Shown here piece by piece: positions 48,378-58,036 of a stretch of DNA of 64,000 bases (positions are counted from its first letter, which is position 1; each line of letters starts with the position of its first letter). A model generated the notes under the pieces. That model ran no database searches. It saw nothing but the letters and a program-made list of their open reading frames with translations, and was not told the DNA's origin. The position numbers and the translations under genes were made by a program. Source of the stretch: CAVTQY01 sp963736975 (GTDB lineage Bacteria; Pseudomonadota; Alphaproteobacteria; Acetobacterales; Acetobacteraceae); assembly GCA_963736975.1 (NCBI GenBank), contig CAVTQY010000001.1:682001-746000 (forward strand). The letters are read 5' to 3'.

Positions 48378-49739
48378 GTGTCAGCACCATTCGATCGGGT
48401 GATCCGCGGCGACGTGGTCACCGGCGAGACCATCCTCAAACAGGGGTACGTCGCGGTGCGCGGCGAGACGATCGCGGCGATCGGCCACGGAACCCCACCG
48501 CCCGCAACCGAAACGCTCGATTACAGCGGCAAGCTCATTTTGCCCGGTCTGGTCGATGGTCACATGCACACCTCATCGGCGCTCGGCTGGGCCGGGATTG
48601 AAGGCGCGACATGCAGTGCCGCGGCCGGCGGCGTCACCACCTGCTGCGACATGCCTTACGACGTGCCGCATCCGGTGACGGACGCCAGCAAGCTCGCCGA
48701 TAAGATCGGCTGGGTGGAGCGCACCGCGCATGTGGACATGGCGCTCTATGGCACCATCACCAAGACAGGCGGCGTCGATGCCATCCCGGACCTCGCTTCC
48801 GGTGGTATTTCGGCCTTCAAGCTCTCGACCTACGAATACGATCCGGTCCGTTTCCCCCGCATCGACCATCCCACCATGCTCGCCGCTTTCGGCGCGATCG
48901 CGGCAACCGGACTGCCGGTTGCGATCCACAACGAAGACCAGGAGCTGGTCGAGACACTGACAAACGAAGCGCGCGCGGCCGGCCGGACCGAGCCGATCAT
49001 GCATTGCCGCACCCGGCCGCCAGTCGTCGAGACCATGGCGGATCTCGAGATATTCGAGATGGCGCTTGAAACCGGCGCGCATGTCCATATCGCGCACTCG
49101 TCGCTCGCCCGCGGGTTCAACATCGCCGAGAGCTTCCGCCGGATGGGAGCGAAGGCCACCGGCGAGGCGTGCATCCAGTATCTCTGCATGACCGAGGACG
49201 ACATCGTCCGCCTGGGCGGTCGCGGTAAGTGCAATCCGCCGTTCCGGACGGCCGCCGAGATCCCTCGTATGTGGGATGCGTTGCTGGCCGACCGGATCGC
49301 GTATGTCTCGACCGATCACGCGCCCTGGCCGATCGAGCGCAAGACTTTGCCCGACATCTTCGCCTGCGGTGCCGGACTGATCGGACTGCAGAGCTTCGCT
49401 CCGCTCATGTACACGCTGCTCGACGAACGCGGCCTGTCGCCCACGCTAATGGCGACCTATTGCGCCGAGCGCACCGCGAAAATGCACGGGCTCTGGCCGA
49501 AAAAAGGCGCGATCCGCATCGGCTCGGATGCCGATCTGCTGGTGCTTGAACGCGGGGACTTCACGTTCAACGAAGCCGCAATCGTCGATCGGCCGGAGCT
49601 GCGCTGGTCGCCCTATCACGGCCGGCACATGCGCGCGCGCGTCGCGGCCACGCTGCTGCGCGGTCGGCTGATCTGGGACGGGGCGCAGGTGCTGGCTAAG
49701 CCCGGCGATGGGCAATTCGTGCGGCGACAGACGAGCTGA
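48378..49739 (+). CDS. Dihydropyrimidinase/hydantoinase-allantoinase family amidohydrolase
   Basis: 453 aa. Binuclear metal site: GLVDGHMHTS (His-x-His), the Lys in ISAFKLSTYEY that would be carboxylated, VAIHNEDQE, HVHIAHSS and YVSTDHAPWP (Asp). It starts at GTG 48378 without a strong ribosome site. The next genes encode a carbamoylase and, on the other strand, a racemase of the hydantoin type, so a cyclic ureide is the likely substrate. Allantoinase is the main alternative. Confidence 0.88.
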   Translation: MSAPFDRVIRGDVVTGETILKQGYVAVRGETIAAIGHGTPPPATETLDYSGKLILPGLVDGHMHTSSALGWAGIEGATCSAAAGGVTTCCDMPYDVPHPVTDASKLADKIGWVERTAHVDMALYGTITKTGGVDAIPDLASGGISAFKLSTYEYDPVRFPRIDHPTMLAAFGAIAATGLPVAIHNEDQELVETLTNEARAAGRTEPIMHCRTRPPVVETMADLEIFEMALETGAHVHIAHSSLARGFNIAESFRRMGAKATGEACIQYLCMTEDDIVRLGGRGKCNPPFRTAAEIPRMWDALLADRIAYVSTDHAPWPIERKTLPDIFACGAGLIGLQSFAPLMYTLLDERGLSPTLMATYCAERTAKMHGLWPKKGAIRIGSDADLLVLERGDFTFNEAAIVDRPELRWSPYHGRHMRARVAATLLRGRLIWDGAQVLAKPGDGQFVRRQTS

Positions 49740-49740
49740 T

Positions 49741-50115
49741 TTGCGGTGGCTATGGGGCCTGATCGTCGCCTCCATCATCGCGGTGACGACCGTTGTGGTG
49801 GTTCATGTGCGCAGAAACATCGTGCCTCCGGACTGCCGCGACGCGCGCACGCTGGCGCTGGTGCATGCGAGCCTGACAGGGCGTTTCCATCTGCCCGCGT
49901 CGGTCGGAGTGTCGCATATCGAGATGCTGGCCGGCGGGCCGCTCGCCTTCCGCTTCGTCTGCCAGGCGGATGTTGAGGTCGATCCTGCTTTGCTGGCACC
50001 CGGGCGGCCGCGCCCAGGTTTCGTCCACTATACCAGTCAACTGACCAATCACGGCCATCGGCAGGAGGTTACGGTGGAACTGACCCCACTCATGATCTGG
50101 GAGCAAGTGCAGTGA
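49741..50115 (+). CDS. Small membrane-anchored protein of unknown function
   Basis: 124 aa from TTG 49741, one base after the amidohydrolase stop. One membrane segment near the N-terminus (WLWGLIVASIIAVTTVVVV) is followed by a periplasmic part of about 95 residues with two Cys (VPPDCRDA, FVCQADV). I recognise no family. Its coupling between two hydantoin-pathway genes suggests an accessory role, perhaps anchoring or sensing. The start codon is uncertain. Confidence 0.65.
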   Translation: MRWLWGLIVASIIAVTTVVVVHVRRNIVPPDCRDARTLALVHASLTGRFHLPASVGVSHIEMLAGGPLAFRFVCQADVEVDPALLAPGRPRPGFVHYTSQLTNHGHRQEVTVELTPLMIWEQVQ

Positions 50116-51104
50116 GCCGTCGCATGATCACCGTCGCCGCCGCGCAGCTCGGGCCGATACAGAAGGCCAAGTCGCGGGCCGTCGCGGTTGGCCGCATGCT
50201 GCGGCTAATGGAACGGGCCCATCAACGCGGCGTAGAGCTGGTGGTGTTTCCCGAACTCGCGCTGACCACCTTCTTTCCCCGCCACTACTACGAGCGGATC
50301 GAAGACGCCGATCAGTGGTTCGAGGCGGCGATGCCGTCCAACGAGACGGCGCCGCTATTCGCGGCGGCACAGAGGTACGGGATCGGTTTCCACCTTGGCT
50401 ATGCCGAGCTCGTGCCCGAGGCCGACGCAAGCGGGTGGATGCGCCACCGCCGTTTCAACACCGCGATCCTGGTCAGTCCCGACGGCGATATCCTGCTCAA
50501 ATACCGCAAGGTGCATCTACCCGGCCATGCGGAGTACGACCCTCATCGCAAGACGCAGCACCTGGAGAAGCGGTATTTCGAGGTCGGCAACCTCGGCTTC
50601 CCGGTGATCCGCGCGCCGATGGGCCGGATGGACGGGATCAACATGGGTCTGATGATCTGCAACGACCGCCGGTGGCCGGAAGCCTGGCGCGTGCTCGGCT
50701 TGCAGAGCGTCGAGCTGGTCCTGCTCGGCTACAACACGCCCAGCACGAACCAGGAGGCAGGCGGTTTCGAGGCACACCATCTGCGGGTCTTCCACTCGCA
50801 TCTGTCAATTCAGGCAGGCTGCTACCAGAATGCCTGTTTCGCGGTAGCAACCGCCAAGGCCGGGACCGAGAATGGCTGTGAGCTGTTCGGTCACTCGATT
50901 ATCGTCAACCCACAGGGCGAGGTCGTCGCGCAGGCCGGAAGCTGGGACGACGAATTGATTACGGCAGACTGCGACCTGGAGATGTGCACGCTGGGGCGCA
51001 CGACGATCTTCGCCTTCGCGAAGCACCGGCGCCCGGAAACCTATGGCCGGATCACCGGGCAGGTCGGCGCGGTCGAACCGTCGGTGTGGTCGAAACCGCC
51101 CTGA
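50112..51104 (+). CDS. N-carbamoyl-D-amino-acid hydrolase-like nitrilase
   Basis: 330 aa. Nitrilase catalytic triad: Glu in VVFPELALTTFF, Lys in KYRKVHLPG, Cys in GLMICNDRRWPE. The ICNDRRWPE form is typical of N-carbamoyl-D-amino-acid hydrolases. GTG 50112 overlaps the previous stop; ATG 50124 is a possible alternative. It would finish the release of an amino acid after ring opening by the amidohydrolase. Confidence 0.92.
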   Translation: MSRRMITVAAAQLGPIQKAKSRAVAVGRMLRLMERAHQRGVELVVFPELALTTFFPRHYYERIEDADQWFEAAMPSNETAPLFAAAQRYGIGFHLGYAELVPEADASGWMRHRRFNTAILVSPDGDILLKYRKVHLPGHAEYDPHRKTQHLEKRYFEVGNLGFPVIRAPMGRMDGINMGLMICNDRRWPEAWRVLGLQSVELVLLGYNTPSTNQEAGGFEAHHLRVFHSHLSIQAGCYQNACFAVATAKAGTENGCELFGHSIIVNPQGEVVAQAGSWDDELITADCDLEMCTLGRTTIFAFAKHRRPETYGRITGQVGAVEPSVWSKPP

Positions 51105-51113
51105 AAGCGTCCC

Positions 51114-51197
51114 CCTCTCCACCCGCGTTTGCGGGGTGAGAGGGAGGGGTGAATGCTGCGCGCGGCGACCTGTCTCCCGCAGGAGCGGGAGACAGGT
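51114..51197. terminator. Double hairpin between convergent genes
   Basis: The first stem is CCCTCTCCACCCGC with GCGGGGTGAGAGGG (51114-51145; two mismatches), a variant of the dispersed element. The second is a perfect 11-bp stem CCTGTCTCCCG (51170-51180) / CGGGAGACAGG (51187-51197). It should end both the carbamoylase and the racemase messages. Confidence 0.75.
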
Positions 51198-51200
51198 GAT

Positions 51201-51863
51201 CTAGGCAGCAGACAATACAAACGGCAGCGCTAGCGCGGCCGCCGCCTGGCACGGATCGATCACCGGTACGCCGCAGGCTATCTGCAACGCCCCACGGTGA
51301 TGCGCCATACCTGTGCAGCCGAGGATCACCGTCCCCGCGCCTTTCCGCACACACTCGTCGGCCGCCGCGATGAGACCGGCGCGTGCGGCGTTCGGATCGA
51401 GCAGCGCCTCCATCGTGACGTTCATAGCAACTTCCGCGGCCAAGCGTTGCTCCAGCCCCAAGGCACGCAACGCCGCTTGGTGTCGAGCCTTCGATGCATC
51501 CACCAGCGCGACCACGCCGAACCGCTCGGCAGTCGCCACCGCCAGGGCGACAGCGGCACGAAATACGCCGAGCACGGGGCGTGCGGTGATCGACCGAGCC
51601 GCCTCGATACCCGGGTCAGAGGCGCAGGCGATCACGTAAGCATCCGCCGCCTCACGCTCTATGCACCGGCAGATCGGCCCCACGGCGGTGTGCCATTCGC
51701 GCCAAGTGTAAATCGCCGGCGGGCCGTCCGGCAGCGAAACCACATCCAGCACCGGCCCGTCCGGCGTGCGAAACGGGGCGACCGCCTCCGCGATGCCGGC
51801 GCCGCAGGCGAGCGAGCTGTTGGGGTTGATGACCAGAATTCTCGCCGTGGGGGCCATGCTCAT
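51201..51863 (-). CDS. Asp/Glu/hydantoin racemase family protein
   Basis: 220 aa. It opens with ARILVINPNSS, and two Cys form the acid-base pair: YVIACASDPG and VILGCTGMA. This is the arrangement of hydantoin racemases. It is convergent with the amidohydrolase/carbamoylase pair and overlaps the exporter gene by four bases, so it is co-transcribed with the latter rather than with its functional partners. Confidence 0.9.
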   Translation of the reverse strand: MSMAPTARILVINPNSSLACGAGIAEAVAPFRTPDGPVLDVVSLPDGPPAIYTWREWHTAVGPICRCIEREAADAYVIACASDPGIEAARSITARPVLGVFRAAVALAVATAERFGVVALVDASKARHQAALRALGLEQRLAAEVAMNVTMEALLDPNAARAGLIAAADECVRKGAGTVILGCTGMAHHRGALQIACGVPVIDPCQAAAALALPFVLSAA

Positions 51864-53632
51864 TCCGCTGCCATGGCGCGCGGCACGGTATTGAGCTGCG
51901 TATGCACCAGCTCCGCGAACAAACCGTTGCGGGCCAACAGCGTCTGGAAATTGCCCCGCTCGGCGAGCCGGCCGCTGTCGAAGACCAGGATTTCGTCCGC
52001 ATCGCGCACCGTGGACAGCCGATGCGCGATGATGAAGGTGGTCCGGCCCGCCATCAGGTTCTTGAGCGCACGCGTCACCCGCGCTTCGGTTGCCGTGTCG
52101 AGAGCGCTCGTCGCTTCATCGAGGATCAGGATGCGCGGGTTCCTGAGCAATGCCCGGGCGATCGCCAGGCGCTGCCGCTGACCCCCGGACAGGGTGGCAC
52201 CGCGTTCGCCCACCATCGTGTCGTATCCTTGCGGCTGGCGCAGGATGAACTCGTGCGCATCGGCCAGCCGGCAGGCCTGTTCCAGCTCCTCGTCGGTCGC
52301 CTCGGGCCGGCCAACCCGCAAATTGTCGCGGATCGAACGGTTGAACAGCATGGTTTCCTGGAACACCACGCCGATCGCCCTGCGAAGACTGTCCAGCTTC
52401 ACATCGCGAAGGTCCTGGCTGTCGATCAGGATACGCCCGGCTGTCGGATCCCAAAGCCGCTGCAGCAACGCCATCGTCGTGGACTTGCCGGCGCCCGTTT
52501 GTCCCACCAGCGCCACAGAGCTGCCCGGCGTGGCGATGAAGCTGACGTCGTTCAGCACATTCGGCCCACCCGGATATGCAAAGGAAACGTGATCGAACGC
52601 CACTTCGCCAGGGCCCGGCGCCATGTCCTTTGCGCCTGGCGCCTCCGGCACCGTGCTCCTGGCATTGAGCACGTCGAAGAACTGCTCGAGCGCGGGCAGG
52701 CGGAAGAACAGGTTGGCCACGAACTGCACACCGGATTCGAGCCGGCCGATCAGTAGCGTGGCAAACCCCATGAAGCTGACGATCTGCGCCACGCTCGCCT
52801 GGCCGTTGACATGCAGCAACGTCCCGATCACCACGATGGAAATCACCGTCAGCGTCGAGGCGCCGCGGGTCAGCACGTTCACAACCGCCCACCAGTTCAA
52901 CACTGGGAACTGATGCCGGATCACCTCGTCCGCGATGTCGCCGAACAGACGTGTTTCGGCTGAGAGTCGGTTGAAGGCTTGCACGATCACCACATTGGCC
53001 AAGGCGTCCTGCGTGGTACCGGCCAACCGTGTATTGGCTGTCTCCACCTGACGCTGTGCCGACTGAGTTCGGCGGATCACGAAGGAGGTGACGGTGACGA
53101 ACACAGTCACCAGCAAAATCAGGCTCATGGCCAGCCGCCAGTTCATCAGCAGGGTCAGCGGCAACAGCACCACGACAGTGGCGATGGTAGAGAGCTGATC
53201 CCGGAAGAAAACCAGCCAGACGGCAAACAGCCCGTCCGTGCCGGTGAGCATCACTTTCATCAATCGGCCGGAGTGGATGTCGCCGTGAAACGACAGCGGC
53301 ATTGCCAGCACATGACCGTAATAACGGCCCATCTCCTGCATCCTGTGCCGGTGCGCCAAGCGCTCCGCCTGCAGGGCCACGCTGATATTCGCGGCAATGC
53401 CTGCCACGCCGACCCCGGCCCAGATAGCCAGCAATGACACCGCCTGCTGCCATAAGATATCCGTCGGCAAATCGGCGGAACGGGACAGGAGGCCGATCAC
53501 CCGGCCGAACAGCACCGGGTCCAGGAATTGCAGGCCGGCTACAATCAGGTTACCGCAGGCGAGCGCGGCAGCCACTTTGAGGTCGCTGCCCAGCAACCCG
53601 AGAACACGGCCATAGACGTTCAGGAAGCGCAT
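51860..53632 (-). CDS. ABC exporter, NdvA/ChvA-like (membrane and ATPase domains fused)
   Basis: 590 aa. The N-terminal part has six membrane segments (VYGRVLGLLG, AGLQFLDPVLFGRVIGLL). The ATPase has Walker A GQTGAGKSTT, signature LSGGQRQRLAIARALLRNP, Walker B ILILDEATSALD and the H-loop AHRLSTV. The overall layout is that of cyclic beta-1,2-glucan exporters. No glucan synthase gene is near, so the exported compound is uncertain. Confidence 0.9.
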   Translation of the reverse strand: MRFLNVYGRVLGLLGSDLKVAAALACGNLIVAGLQFLDPVLFGRVIGLLSRSADLPTDILWQQAVSLLAIWAGVGVAGIAANISVALQAERLAHRHRMQEMGRYYGHVLAMPLSFHGDIHSGRLMKVMLTGTDGLFAVWLVFFRDQLSTIATVVVLLPLTLLMNWRLAMSLILLVTVFVTVTSFVIRRTQSAQRQVETANTRLAGTTQDALANVVIVQAFNRLSAETRLFGDIADEVIRHQFPVLNWWAVVNVLTRGASTLTVISIVVIGTLLHVNGQASVAQIVSFMGFATLLIGRLESGVQFVANLFFRLPALEQFFDVLNARSTVPEAPGAKDMAPGPGEVAFDHVSFAYPGGPNVLNDVSFIATPGSSVALVGQTGAGKSTTMALLQRLWDPTAGRILIDSQDLRDVKLDSLRRAIGVVFQETMLFNRSIRDNLRVGRPEATDEELEQACRLADAHEFILRQPQGYDTMVGERGATLSGGQRQRLAIARALLRNPRILILDEATSALDTATEARVTRALKNLMAGRTTFIIAHRLSTVRDADEILVFDSGRLAERGNFQTLLARNGLFAELVHTQLNTVPRAMAAE

Positions 53633-53713
53633 GCGTCCATCCGGGGCTCTCCCGATGACGCATCATGACGGCGCCGTGTGGCAGCAACAGGGCGGGGGCT
53701 CCGGCGAGGAGGA

Positions 53714-56700
53714 CTAAGCTGCCGTCGCCATCACGCCCGCCTCGGCCAGCCGTCTGGCCCGCGCGACCGGGGGACCGGTCACCACGAGCGGCGCACAGCC
53801 CTCCGCTTCCCAGACCTCGATCGCGGATTCCGGCTGCAGACTGATCAGGCCGATCACATTGGCGAACATCGGCTTGCCGCCGGTGTCGAGGAAGCTCTCC
53901 ACCGCAAGCCCCTCCGCCAGCAGCAGATCGTGGCGGGGCACTTCCACGTGGTAGTAGGTGACCTCATCGACCTCGACTTGCGCGATCGTGCTGCCGTTCA
54001 CGAGGTAACGCACCGGGATCAGCACGCCCTCGAAGGAGATCGCATGATCGGGCGACAGCCACAGATCGCAGTGCGGCTGTCCAACGCCGAACGTCCCGGC
54101 AGCGATCCGCACCGGCCAGACATCCCGCGGATTGGGATGCTTCCTGCAGTTGATCGGCAGATAACCGATCCAGGTTACCGGCTGCAACTCGCCCCTGAGC
54201 CGGGTGGTCACAATATCCCCCTCCCGCAGCGCTTCCACCACTACCGGACCGGTCGGCGTCGCGATCCGCGTGCCAGCCGCGAAGCACGGAACGACTTGGC
54301 CACCGGGAGCGTAGATGCCGTCGTCGATCGCCTGGATGCTCGTGCCGGGCGTGAAATCGACCGCGTAGTTGTTGCCGGACCCATCGATCAGCGTCAGCAC
54401 GCCGGTATTCGCAGTGTAGTGGTCGCTGAGCGTCGTACCGCTGATCCCGCCGGTAATCTGCAGCCGGTCGCCATCGACGAAATCGTTAATCTGCTTCGGG
54501 GTGAAGTGGAGCAGGTCGCCGATCGTAATGGTGCCGCTGTTGTCGCCCAGGAAGTCAACGGTGAGACCGCTGCCCACGGAGGCATCGAGCACCAGGTTGC
54601 CGCTCTGCGATGCCTGGATCGAGCCGGTACCAATGATGGTCGCTTCAGAGGCATAGGTACCGCCGTTGAACGTGTAGGTACCGTTCTGAGCATAAATGGT
54701 ACCGGCGACCGTCAGCGTGCCGACCGAATACGCGCCGCCGGCGCCGCCGAGAGCGTGACCCGCTGCGACTGTCGCGGTAGCGGGATCAACGATGCCGCCG
54801 GTCTGGAAGAACTGCCCGGCAATGTTCTGGTTACCGCCGATGGACAGCGTGCCGTCGCCCATCACCATCAAGCCGCCGGGGCCGATATTCTGGTCACCGG
54901 CAACGTTCAGGACGCTGTAGGCACCCTCCAGGTCGAGCACACCCGAACTGCCGGCGCCCGTGCCGATGTCCAAGGTCCCGGCGTTTACGGTGGCGCCGTT
55001 GTTGATCTCCAGGTCGCCGACGGCACCAGCTCCCACCTGAAGATCACCGCTGACCGACAGCTCGCTGCCCGCACCCGAGACGCTGAGATTACCCGCGCTC
55101 CCGGTCTGCTGGCCGAGAGTGAGCAAATCCGCAGTGACGGTGCCGCCATTGGCGATCGTCAGTCCGCCGGCTGCGGCGTCTCCGACCACCAGCGATCCGG
55201 TCACGTTCCACACAGACCAGTCGGTGACGCTCGCCTCCGAGCCGTCCGTCCCCGCGGTAGCCGCGATATCGGCGGCAACGCCGCCGGAGGAATCGCCAAC
55301 CGAGACGGTCGAGTGGGAGCGGATCAACAACATGCCCGGCCCGTCGCTTTCGGCGCCGATCTGCATCTGATCGGCGATCTGGACCAGGCTATCGCCGGTG
55401 ACGGACAGCGTCCCGGCATCGACGATACCCGGCCCGTCAACATCCATTTCCTCGCCGTTCTCGATCTGGATCAGCCCTTCATTGTCGAAGGTGGTGAGAT
55501 CGCCCACTGTCAGCGTCTCGCCAAGTCCGGCCTGCGCGATCAGCGTGCCGGTGTTGTCGAACACCGCCGTATCGGTACCGGCGGAGGAGAACGCACCAAG
55601 CTGCACATCACCATCGCTCAGGTTGATCAGACCCTGATTGGCGATGTCCCCCGCAATGATAATGGTGCCGGCCCCGTTCGTGTCGGCCAGCAACTGGCTC
55701 TGACCGTCCAGGGTGAGGACTGGCGGCGGATCGGCCCCGTCGGCATATGGCGCGAACAGGCTGACGACATCGCCGGCCGCGCCGATATGGATCGTCGTAT
55801 CGCTCAATGTGCCGCCGTCGAAGCTCAGGCTGCTGCCGGCACCCGTCAGCGTAATGGTCTCGGCACCGCCGCCCGGATCCTGCAGCACCGATCCATCGAT
55901 CAGTGATAACGTTTGCCCCGGCTGACTGAGATCGAGCGTTCCCACCCAGGTCACGCCATCCAGCATGCCGTACGGAAAACTGACCGTGCCGCCGTTCTCG
56001 ACAACGGTGCCGCCCTGAATCACCCCCGGCTCGGGAACCGTGGAATCGCCGAGCGCCAGGTTCCCGAACGTCGTGCCGGGGGTCAGAGTCACCGTGCTGC
56101 CGGTGTTGACGAGTGTACCGGCGAGTTCGAACAACCCGCCGGCCATGGTCACCTCAGCCAGCTCCGCGACGGTGACGACCCCGCCCACCTCGAGGGTCCC
56201 CGTGGAGTTCGTGACCTCGATCGTCCCGGTGTTGGAATACGCGCCCTCCGCGATGTCGCCGGTCAGTTCGCCGAGCGCATTCAGGAACAGCGACGCCCCG
56301 CCGGAGATGATCACAGTACCAGCATTGACGAAGCTGCCAGCCGTGATGATCAGTGCATTGTCCGGCCCATCCACATTGATGGTGCCGGTATTGACGACCA
56401 TGTCGCTGCCCGTACCATTGCCGAGCATCACCGCGTAGCCGTCGGCGACCGTGTCGTCGATGAGCCCGGCATTGACCAGCGTGCCGTCGGCGCCGAGCGC
56501 GAGCTCATCGGGGTCGCCCGATAGCGGCGTGGCGCTACTGCCGGCTACCGTGATCGTGCTGTCGGCCGCCAGTGTCAGGTTGCCACCCGCACCGATCGCG
56601 GCATATACGGCAGTATCGTTGATCTGGGCGTCGGCAATCGTTGCGCTATTGTCGAAACTAAGGAACGTTTCGCTCCCGGCGAGATCCACCACGCCCGCCG

Positions 56701-56944
56701 CGGCGTCGGTGAGACCGTTCACAACCTCAAGCTCGGTGCTCGAACCGTCCGCACCGAGCGACAGAACCGCGTCAGGATCGTCCAGCACCACCGCGGCCAC
56801 GGTCCCCTGCGCGCCGTCGATCGTATAAGTTCCGGCCTGATTGATCTCGGCGGTATCGGCCGACCCGGGCACGCTGCCGGACGACCAGTTCGAGCCGGTC
56901 AGCCAGCTTCCGCCGGAACCATTGGTCCAGGTAATTGTTGCCAT
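53714..56944 (-). CDS. Large beta-repeat protein with C-terminal Hint domain
   Basis: 1076 aa. Residues 1-880 are Gly/Thr/Asp-rich beta repeats (GGTVTADLLTLGQQTG, LVNAGLIDD, TGTINVDG types) like a beta-solenoid. At about residue 885 a Hint domain begins with VPCFAAGTRIATPTG, whose Cys is the self-cleavage nucleophile, followed by VEALREGDIVTT and LSPDHAISFEG. There is no signal peptide, so export would be by a type I system or similar. Such Hint_2 proteins are common in Acetobacteraceae, with unknown role. A self-cleaving surface protein is plausible. Confidence 0.88.
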   Translation of the reverse strand: MATITWTNGSGGSWLTGSNWSSGSVPGSADTAEINQAGTYTIDGAQGTVAAVVLDDPDAVLSLGADGSSTELEVVNGLTDAAAGVVDLAGSETFLSFDNSATIADAQINDTAVYAAIGAGGNLTLAADSTITVAGSSATPLSGDPDELALGADGTLVNAGLIDDTVADGYAVMLGNGTGSDMVVNTGTINVDGPDNALIITAGSFVNAGTVIISGGASLFLNALGELTGDIAEGAYSNTGTIEVTNSTGTLEVGGVVTVAELAEVTMAGGLFELAGTLVNTGSTVTLTPGTTFGNLALGDSTVPEPGVIQGGTVVENGGTVSFPYGMLDGVTWVGTLDLSQPGQTLSLIDGSVLQDPGGGAETITLTGAGSSLSFDGGTLSDTTIHIGAAGDVVSLFAPYADGADPPPVLTLDGQSQLLADTNGAGTIIIAGDIANQGLINLSDGDVQLGAFSSAGTDTAVFDNTGTLIAQAGLGETLTVGDLTTFDNEGLIQIENGEEMDVDGPGIVDAGTLSVTGDSLVQIADQMQIGAESDGPGMLLIRSHSTVSVGDSSGGVAADIAATAGTDGSEASVTDWSVWNVTGSLVVGDAAAGGLTIANGGTVTADLLTLGQQTGSAGNLSVSGAGSELSVSGDLQVGAGAVGDLEINNGATVNAGTLDIGTGAGSSGVLDLEGAYSVLNVAGDQNIGPGGLMVMGDGTLSIGGNQNIAGQFFQTGGIVDPATATVAAGHALGGAGGAYSVGTLTVAGTIYAQNGTYTFNGGTYASEATIIGTGSIQASQSGNLVLDASVGSGLTVDFLGDNSGTITIGDLLHFTPKQINDFVDGDRLQITGGISGTTLSDHYTANTGVLTLIDGSGNNYAVDFTPGTSIQAIDDGIYAPGGQVVPCFAAGTRIATPTGPVVVEALREGDIVTTRLRGELQPVTWIGYLPINCRKHPNPRDVWPVRIAAGTFGVGQPHCDLWLSPDHAISFEGVLIPVRYLVNGSTIAQVEVDEVTYYHVEVPRHDLLLAEGLAVESFLDTGGKPMFANVIGLISLQPESAIEVWEAEGCAPLVVTGPPVARARRLAEAGVMATAA

Positions 56945-57021
56945 CCGCCCCTCCAGCCGGACCGCCGCCTGGATGGGCAGCGCCTCGGGCCGATCTAAGC
57001 GCGGTCGGAGTGAAGGAAGCG

Positions 57022-57312
57022 TTAGGCTTGTTCTTCCGGCGTGCGCAGGGTCAGCGACAGCGCGTGCATCCCGCCGGCGAACTCGCCGGCCAGAGCCTCG
57101 TGCACCGCGCGCGACCGCGCCACCCGGCTCATGCCCCGGAATGCTTCGGACACAAGCAGCACGTCGTAATGCGTCTCTCCGCCCGGTCGCGCACCCGCAT
57201 GGCCCGCGTGGCGGGCGCTCTCGTCGGTGATGGTCAGCACGGTCGGCGCGAACACCGCCCGCAGCACGGATTCAAGCCTTTGAGCACGACCGGGAGACTG
57301 CATCGACGACAT
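57022..57312 (-). CDS. BolA family protein
   Basis: About 96 aa from ATG 57312 (ATG 57303 is possible). Marks are LTITDESARHAGHAG, ETHYDVLLVSEAFRGMSRV and RSRAVHEALAGEF with the conserved His positions. BolA proteins work with monothiol glutaredoxins in Fe-S handling. It is divergent from the DnaJ-domain gene; bolA followed by DnaJ-domain, cobS and cobT is a conserved alphaproteobacterial order. Confidence 0.92.
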   Translation of the reverse strand: MSSMQSPGRAQRLESVLRAVFAPTVLTITDESARHAGHAGARPGGETHYDVLLVSEAFRGMSRVARSRAVHEALAGEFAGGMHALSLTLRTPEEQA

Positions 57313-57382
57313 ATCGGGCACCCGGCATTCCGTGCCAAGCCGCCATTGCCAAGCCGCCACAGCAGCGCACATAACACCTATC

Positions 57383-57967
57383 ATGACCCGCCGGACGTCG
57401 CGACCCCGGGCCTACGCACCCGACCCGGCGGCGCCGGGCCGGACCTGCGACCTTCCCGGCTGTTGCGCCCTGGGGGAGTACCGCGCACCGAAATCCCGGC
57501 GGAACCTCAAGGAGTATTGGTGGTTCTGCCTGGAGCACGTGCGCGCCTACAACGCCGGCTGGGACTATTATCGGGGCATGACGCCCGCCGAGATCGAGGT
57601 CGAGCTTCGGCGCGACACTGCTTGGCAGCGCCCCACTTGGCCGCTCGGTCGTCTGGGAACGGCGGGTTGGGAAGAGGAACTGCTGCGTGACAAGCTGCCC
57701 CGGTTCTCTCACCGCTCGCGCCGCGCCGAACGCGGGGCCGGCGAAACGCCGCCCGAGCTGCGCGAACCGCTCGCGACCCTTGGCTTGTCCTGGCCGGTGA
57801 CGCTGCCGCTGCTCAAGGCGCGCTACAAGGAACTGGCCAAACGCCACCACCCGGACGCGAACGGGGGTGACCGCGCGGCCGAGGAACGGCTGAAGGTGAT
57901 CAATCTCGCCTACGCCACGCTGCGGACGCGGCTGGCGGCCGAACCGCGACTCGCCGCCGTCGGTTAG
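57383..57967 (+). CDS. J-domain protein
   Basis: 194 aa. The J-domain is at the C-terminus (about 130-185), with the HPD motif in RHHPDANGGDRAAEERLKVI and the ending NLAYATLR. The N-terminal half has Cys in CDLPGCCALGEYRAP and CLEHVRAYNAGWDYYRGM, a pattern typical of this alphaproteobacterial family. ATG 57383 is chosen over an upstream GTG. It precedes cobS; its client is unknown. Confidence 0.9.
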   Translation: MTRRTSRPRAYAPDPAAPGRTCDLPGCCALGEYRAPKSRRNLKEYWWFCLEHVRAYNAGWDYYRGMTPAEIEVELRRDTAWQRPTWPLGRLGTAGWEEELLRDKLPRFSHRSRRAERGAGETPPELREPLATLGLSWPVTLPLLKARYKELAKRHHPDANGGDRAAEERLKVINLAYATLRTRLAAEPRLAAVG

Positions 57968-58036
57968 CGGCGCGACGCTTTACACCGGATTCGTCCGGGT
58001 TAGACTCTTCCACCACCGTTCAGGACATGCCGGCTG

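Noticed and set aside
46795..48402. A 535-codon plus-strand open frame
   Set aside because: It is antisense to prpD and has no domain.
53678..55906. A 742-codon plus-strand open frame
   Set aside because: It is antisense to the Hint-domain protein, whose repeats and Hint motif are unmistakable.
57968..58036. Cobalamin riboswitch before cobS
   Set aside because: The gap is only 69 bases and no B12-box-like sequence was seen.
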